DNA from: CAVRZY01 sp963725415
GTDB taxonomy: Bacteria > Acidobacteriota > Terriglobia > Bryobacterales > Bryobacteraceae
DNA: 17,012 bases
Direction: 5' to 3'
Assembly: GCA_963725415.1 (NCBI GenBank)
Contig: CAVRZY010000275.1
Coordinates: 1 to 17,012 of the forward strand
Shown: positions 14,915 to 17,012 of the stretch, one piece after another
Position numbering within the stretch: the first letter of the stretch is position 1
How the letters are laid out: each line of letters starts with the position of its first letter
The notes under the pieces: generated by a model
Seen by the model: the letters and a program-made list of their open reading frames with translations, nothing else
The model's database searches: none
Told to the model about the DNA's origin: nothing
Program-made: the position numbers and the translations under genes

Positions 14915-14938
14915 TCCTTACGTATAAATACGTTAGGA
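14915..14938. promoter_or_regulatory. 24-bp palindrome over the transposase start region
   Basis: TCCTTACGTAT (14915-14925) and ATACGTTAGGA (14928-14938) are inverted copies with one mismatch around AA. On the minus strand the dyad runs from the end of the -10 box to the ribosome-binding AAGGA and stops two bases before the ATG. It is placed to act as an operator or as an RNA hairpin that hides the start. Confidence 0.55.
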
Positions 14939-14966
14939 TTATACACCCAAAAAAGAAAGCGGGCAA
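14938..14966 (-). promoter_or_regulatory. transposase promoter
   Basis: TTGCCC (14966-14961), a 17-base spacer and a perfect TATAAT (14943-14938) on the minus strand give a good sigma-70-type promoter. It sits at the inner edge of the right terminal repeat, as expected for an insertion sequence. Confidence 0.6.
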
Positions 14967-14992
14967 GCCTCCACATTCTTGTCGCGCACCCT
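14967..14992 (-). repeat. right terminal inverted repeat of the insertion sequence
   Basis: Read inward on the minus strand it begins AGGGTGCGCGACA, identical to the left end, then AGAATGTGGAGGC, similar to AAATGTAGGC of the left end with a two-base gap. Confidence 0.75.
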
Positions 14993-15057
14993 CTGCGGAG
15001 TCGGGGTTCCGCCGGTTGATTGTTCGCCTCTGTTAAACTACCGGGGTGTGAGAGCCT

Positions 15058-15507
15058 ATGACGAAGGGCTGGTTGGAGCAAGAACCAGGGCCTCGGCTTA
15101 TCGAGACCCCGTCATTCACAGACGCGAGAGGGACGCTGGCGGTGATTGAGTGGGCCGAGCACTTGCCCTTCGTTCCCGAGCGTTTCTACTGCATGTGGGG
15201 CGCACCTCAGTGGGCGAAACGGGCGGGCCATGCGCACTGGGAGGAGAGCGAGGCCATTTTCGCCCTCAGCGGCGGGTTTGCCGTGCTGACCGATGATGGC
15301 GGTACGCGAACGGAGCAGCGCCTGGACCGGCCCAAGCTCGTGCTGCTGATTCCGCCAGGGGTGTGGCACGAGATCTACGACTTCGGCCCAGGCGCGATGT
15401 GCGCCGTGCTCGCGTCCCGCCGTCACAACATCGAGGACTATTGCCGTGATCACAACCAGTTCCTTCAAATTGTCCGGGGCGAGCCGGCGGCGAGTCCCGT
15501 TCCTTGA
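15058..15507 (+). CDS. FdtA/QdtA-type sugar-nucleotide 3,4-ketoisomerase (cupin)
   Basis: The 149-residue protein belongs to the WxcM-like cupins that isomerise dTDP-4-keto-6-deoxyglucose to the 3-keto sugar, feeding 3-amino sugars of O-antigen or glycoproteins. Family landmarks are TDARGTLAVIE (21-31), the active-site block RAGHAH with H58 and H60, LSGGFAVLTDDG (70-81), PPGVWHEIYDF (99-109), ASR, and the tail EDYCRDHNQFLQIV. Length is normal and no break is seen. The ATG has only a weak GAGAG upstream. The next gene, its expected partner aminotransferase, starts 62 bases before the stop, so they were translationally coupled. The 65 bases before it follow the insertion sequence and hold no clear promoter. 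Confidence 0.88.
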   Translation: MTKGWLEQEPGPRLIETPSFTDARGTLAVIEWAEHLPFVPERFYCMWGAPQWAKRAGHAHWEESEAIFALSGGFAVLTDDGGTRTEQRLDRPKLVLLIPPGVWHEIYDFGPGAMCAVLASRRHNIEDYCRDHNQFLQIVRGEPAASPVP

Positions 15508-16190
15508 TGTTGGGGCGACCTACCGGGAGCTGAAAGACGAACTGGACAAAGCGTATCGGCGGGTGATGGAGGGCGGCTGGTACGTGTTGGGAGCCGAGCT
15601 AGATTCCCTCGAAGCCGAGTTCGCCGCATATTGCGAGGCCAGCCAGTGTGTCGGGGTCGCCAACGGGCTGGAAGCCCTGTTCCTGATCCTGCGCGGTTAC
15701 AGCATCGGCGGCGGCGACGAGGTGATTGTGCCGGCGAACACATTCATCGCGCTTTGGCTGGCGGTGAGCCACAGCGGAGCCATACCGGTCCTGGTGGAGC
15801 CGGAGGAGACCAGGTTCAACCTGGACCCAGACCGAATCGCCGCGGCGGTGACGAGCCGGACGCGCGCCATTTTCGCAGTACATCTGTACGGACAACCTGC
15901 CAGGATGGATGAGATCCGCGAAGTGGCCGAGCGGCGAGGACTACGGGTGATCGAAGACGCGGCGCAAGCTCACGGAGCGCGGTGGAAGGGCAAACGGACG
16001 GGATCGCTGGCGGACGCCGCCGCATCTTTCGGCCGCGTACGCGGGCCTCGGATGGCGGCGCGGAGACTTTCCAATTACGGAGCGGTTGGCGGACACGGTC
16101 TTGAGTTTGCCGATGGGGCCTCACCTTGACGCGGAGAGCACACAGCGGGCGATCGACGCGGTTGTTTCCTCGGCGGCCCTTCTGCCATGC
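15446..16190 (+). pseudogene. DegT/DnrJ/EryC1-family sugar aminotransferase (FdtB/QdtB type), internally deleted
   Basis: These PLP enzymes convert the 3-keto sugar nucleotide made by the preceding isomerase into the 3-amino sugar. Residues 1-195 read normally: RVPFLDVGATYRELKDELD, GGWYVLGAELDSLE, VGVANGLEAL, GDEVIVPANTFIA, HLYGQPARM, and IEDAAQAHGA with cofactor-contacting D171. After GSLADAAASF the frame leaves the family and stops at 16129. The next frame from 16023 resumes with the family's C-terminus, HLSAAYAGLGWRRGDFPITERLADTVLSLPMGPHLD, to about 16180. About 120 residues are missing, including the SFYPGKN region with the PLP lysine. The GTG start at 15446 has GAGGA eight bases upstream. 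The 3' end runs straight into foreign-looking sequence. Confidence 0.85.
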
Positions 16191-16250
16191 CTCCCAAGAT
16201 TGAGGATAGGCTCCTCTTTCCAGCTTGCTTGCTTGAACAACGCTTTTCAT
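16180..16250 (-). pseudogene. gcvPB: glycine dehydrogenase subunit 2 (P-protein beta), first residues only
   Basis: The ATG at 16250-16248 overlaps the corrected gcvPA stop by four bases, the usual gcvPA-gcvPB coupling, and GGAG lies just upstream. The frame reads MKSVVQASKLE; after a one-base shift it continues EEPILNLGRHGRRA, which resembles the PL..EL..PGRRG start of P-protein subunit 2. Similarity ends near 16180 where the aminotransferase tail begins on the other strand. Short and partly inferred from its neighbour. Confidence 0.45.
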
Positions 16251-17012
16251 TCTCCTTTCAGGATCTTTTCCAGCACATCTCTAAGCAATCAATCTCCTGC
16301 TTTGAGTGGATTTCAGTCACGCAAAATAGTTCAGTTTTGCCAAGCTCGGGAAACTCTTTCGAAATGTCTTTGCCGCCATGAACCTGATTTTGCAAGAGTT
16401 TTCGGCAGACCTCTTTGACGCTCAAGTCTGTTTCATCAAAATTGACTGTGAACTCTTTGAAGTGGGGAGAACTGAAAATTGGTGCTTTTACCCTGTCTAT
16501 CTTGGATAGCTGCCGTATGGCGTAATTGGCTTTGTACATGACGGTTTCCGCGAGTTCCCTCATGCCTTCAGGTCCAAGCAGGCTCATGTAGACGGCGAGG
16601 CCACCGCGCACAGTGCCTCGTTGGTGCAGATGTTTGACGTGGCCTTTTCACGCCTGATATGTTGTTCCCGCGTCTGCATGGTCATGCAGAAGCCATTTCG
16701 GTCACCTGCCTGGGTCGTTGTCAAACCGATTATGCGCCCAGGCAGCTGCCGGATCAGACTCATGTCGTCCCGGCAGGCCATTATTCCCAGAAGGGGGCCA
16801 CCAAAATTCATAGGGTTCCCCAGAGGCTGGGCCTCACCGACCACGATGTCTGCGCCATATTCTCCAGGTGGTTTAAGAATCCCAAGTGAAGTTGGGTCGA
16901 CGCCGACCATGAAAAGGGCGCCATGAGAGTGGGCTTCTCTGCTGATTTCGTCGATCTGGTTCTCAATGAACCCCAAATATGATGGGTTCTCAACGTAGAC
17001 TGCAGCGGTTTT
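16247..17012 (-). pseudogene. gcvPA: glycine dehydrogenase (decarboxylating) subunit 1, C-terminal part, frameshifted and running off the window
   Basis: GcvPA is the alpha half of the two-subunit P-protein of the glycine cleavage system. From the window edge the frame reads KTAAVYVENPSYLGFIE, then GVDPTSLGILKPPGEYGADIVVGEAQPLGNPMNFGGP, PGRIIGLTT and REQHIRREKATSNICTNEAL, all strong family blocks. At about 16612 one base is missing and the frame shifts to RGGLAVYMSLLGPEGMRELAE, FSSPHFKEFTVNF and KTELFCVTEIHSKQEIDCL. Near 16284 a second missing base is needed to read RDVLEKILKGE and the stop at 16249-16247. The catalytic half would rest with gcvPB. Base composition is much lower in G+C than the rest of the window. 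The single-base breaks in a housekeeping gene suggest low-quality contig-end sequence rather than true decay. Confidence 0.85.

Larger units (their letters stand above)
13367..14992 (-). mobile_element. decayed ISKra4-type insertion sequence
   Basis: The element is bounded by terminal inverted repeats that share AGGGTGCGCGACA as outer 13 bases and then a looser AATGT..AGGC. Left copy 13367-13390; right copy, inverted, 14967-14992. Total length is 1626 bases, with a broken transposase covering most of it on the minus strand and its promoter inside the right end. No convincing target duplication is visible next to the ends (ATGGCGGC on the left, CTGCGGAG on the right). It landed eight bases after the antitoxin stop. 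An internal deletion, frameshifts and a stop codon show it cannot move by itself. Confidence 0.8.

Noticed and set aside
14772..14966. 64-codon minus-strand open frame near the right end of the insertion sequence
   Set aside because: It is in a different frame from the conserved zinc-motif region RCGKPNCHCH, which is clearly the coding one, and has no features of its own.

Overview
The window reads as a high-GC bacterial contig, by eye roughly 60% G+C or more for most of its length. A soil-type Acidobacteriota of the Solibacter/Bryobacter kind is my best guess, from the rplM-rpsI-rpsB order, Tat-signal enolase-superfamily paralogs and GC-rich coding. That taxonomy is inference; no marker here proves it.

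Left block (1-4522, all minus strand). A three-PAS hybrid sensor histidine kinase lies just upstream of the ribosomal protein genes rplM (L13), rpsI (S9) and rpsB (S2). The rpsB reading frame meets a stop at the extreme edge of the window. The 357-base rpsI-rpsB spacer holds a MITE-like element: two diverged copies of one sequence head to head, with terminal inverted repeats and 8-base near-identical flanking direct repeats.

Central block (4711-12735, minus strand). Five closely packed genes form a probable operon behind a TATAAT box: enolase-superfamily enzyme, TolC-like outer-membrane factor, lipoprotein membrane-fusion protein, RND pump, second enolase-superfamily enzyme. The three pump genes are joined by ATGA overlaps and the last two genes overlap by 70 bases. 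Both enzymes carry Tat-like leaders and the complete mandelate-racemase-type active site (KxK, three acidic metal ligands, His-Asp dyad).

Right block (12892-about 16180, plus strand apart from the insertion sequence). A tRNA-Ser(GCU) is followed by an AbrB/VapB-like antitoxin. Just after the antitoxin, at the third codon of a translationally coupled start that probably belonged to its toxin, sits a decayed ISKra4-type insertion sequence (13367-14992) with recognisable terminal inverted repeats. Its transposase is broken by frameshifts, an internal deletion and a Gln-to-stop change. Next come a FdtA/QdtA-type sugar-nucleotide 3,4-ketoisomerase and the partner DegT-type aminotransferase. The aminotransferase has lost its middle, including the PLP lysine, by a deletion at a short repeat.

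Right end (about 16180-17012, minus strand). Base composition falls to roughly 45-50% G+C and the sequence becomes the end of gcvPA overlapping the start of gcvPB (glycine cleavage P-protein), with several single-base frame breaks. It abuts the aminotransferase tail without a spacer, so a chimeric join or a foreign insertion is likely. The clustering of broken genes in the last 4 kb means assembly quality must be tested before any biology is drawn from it.
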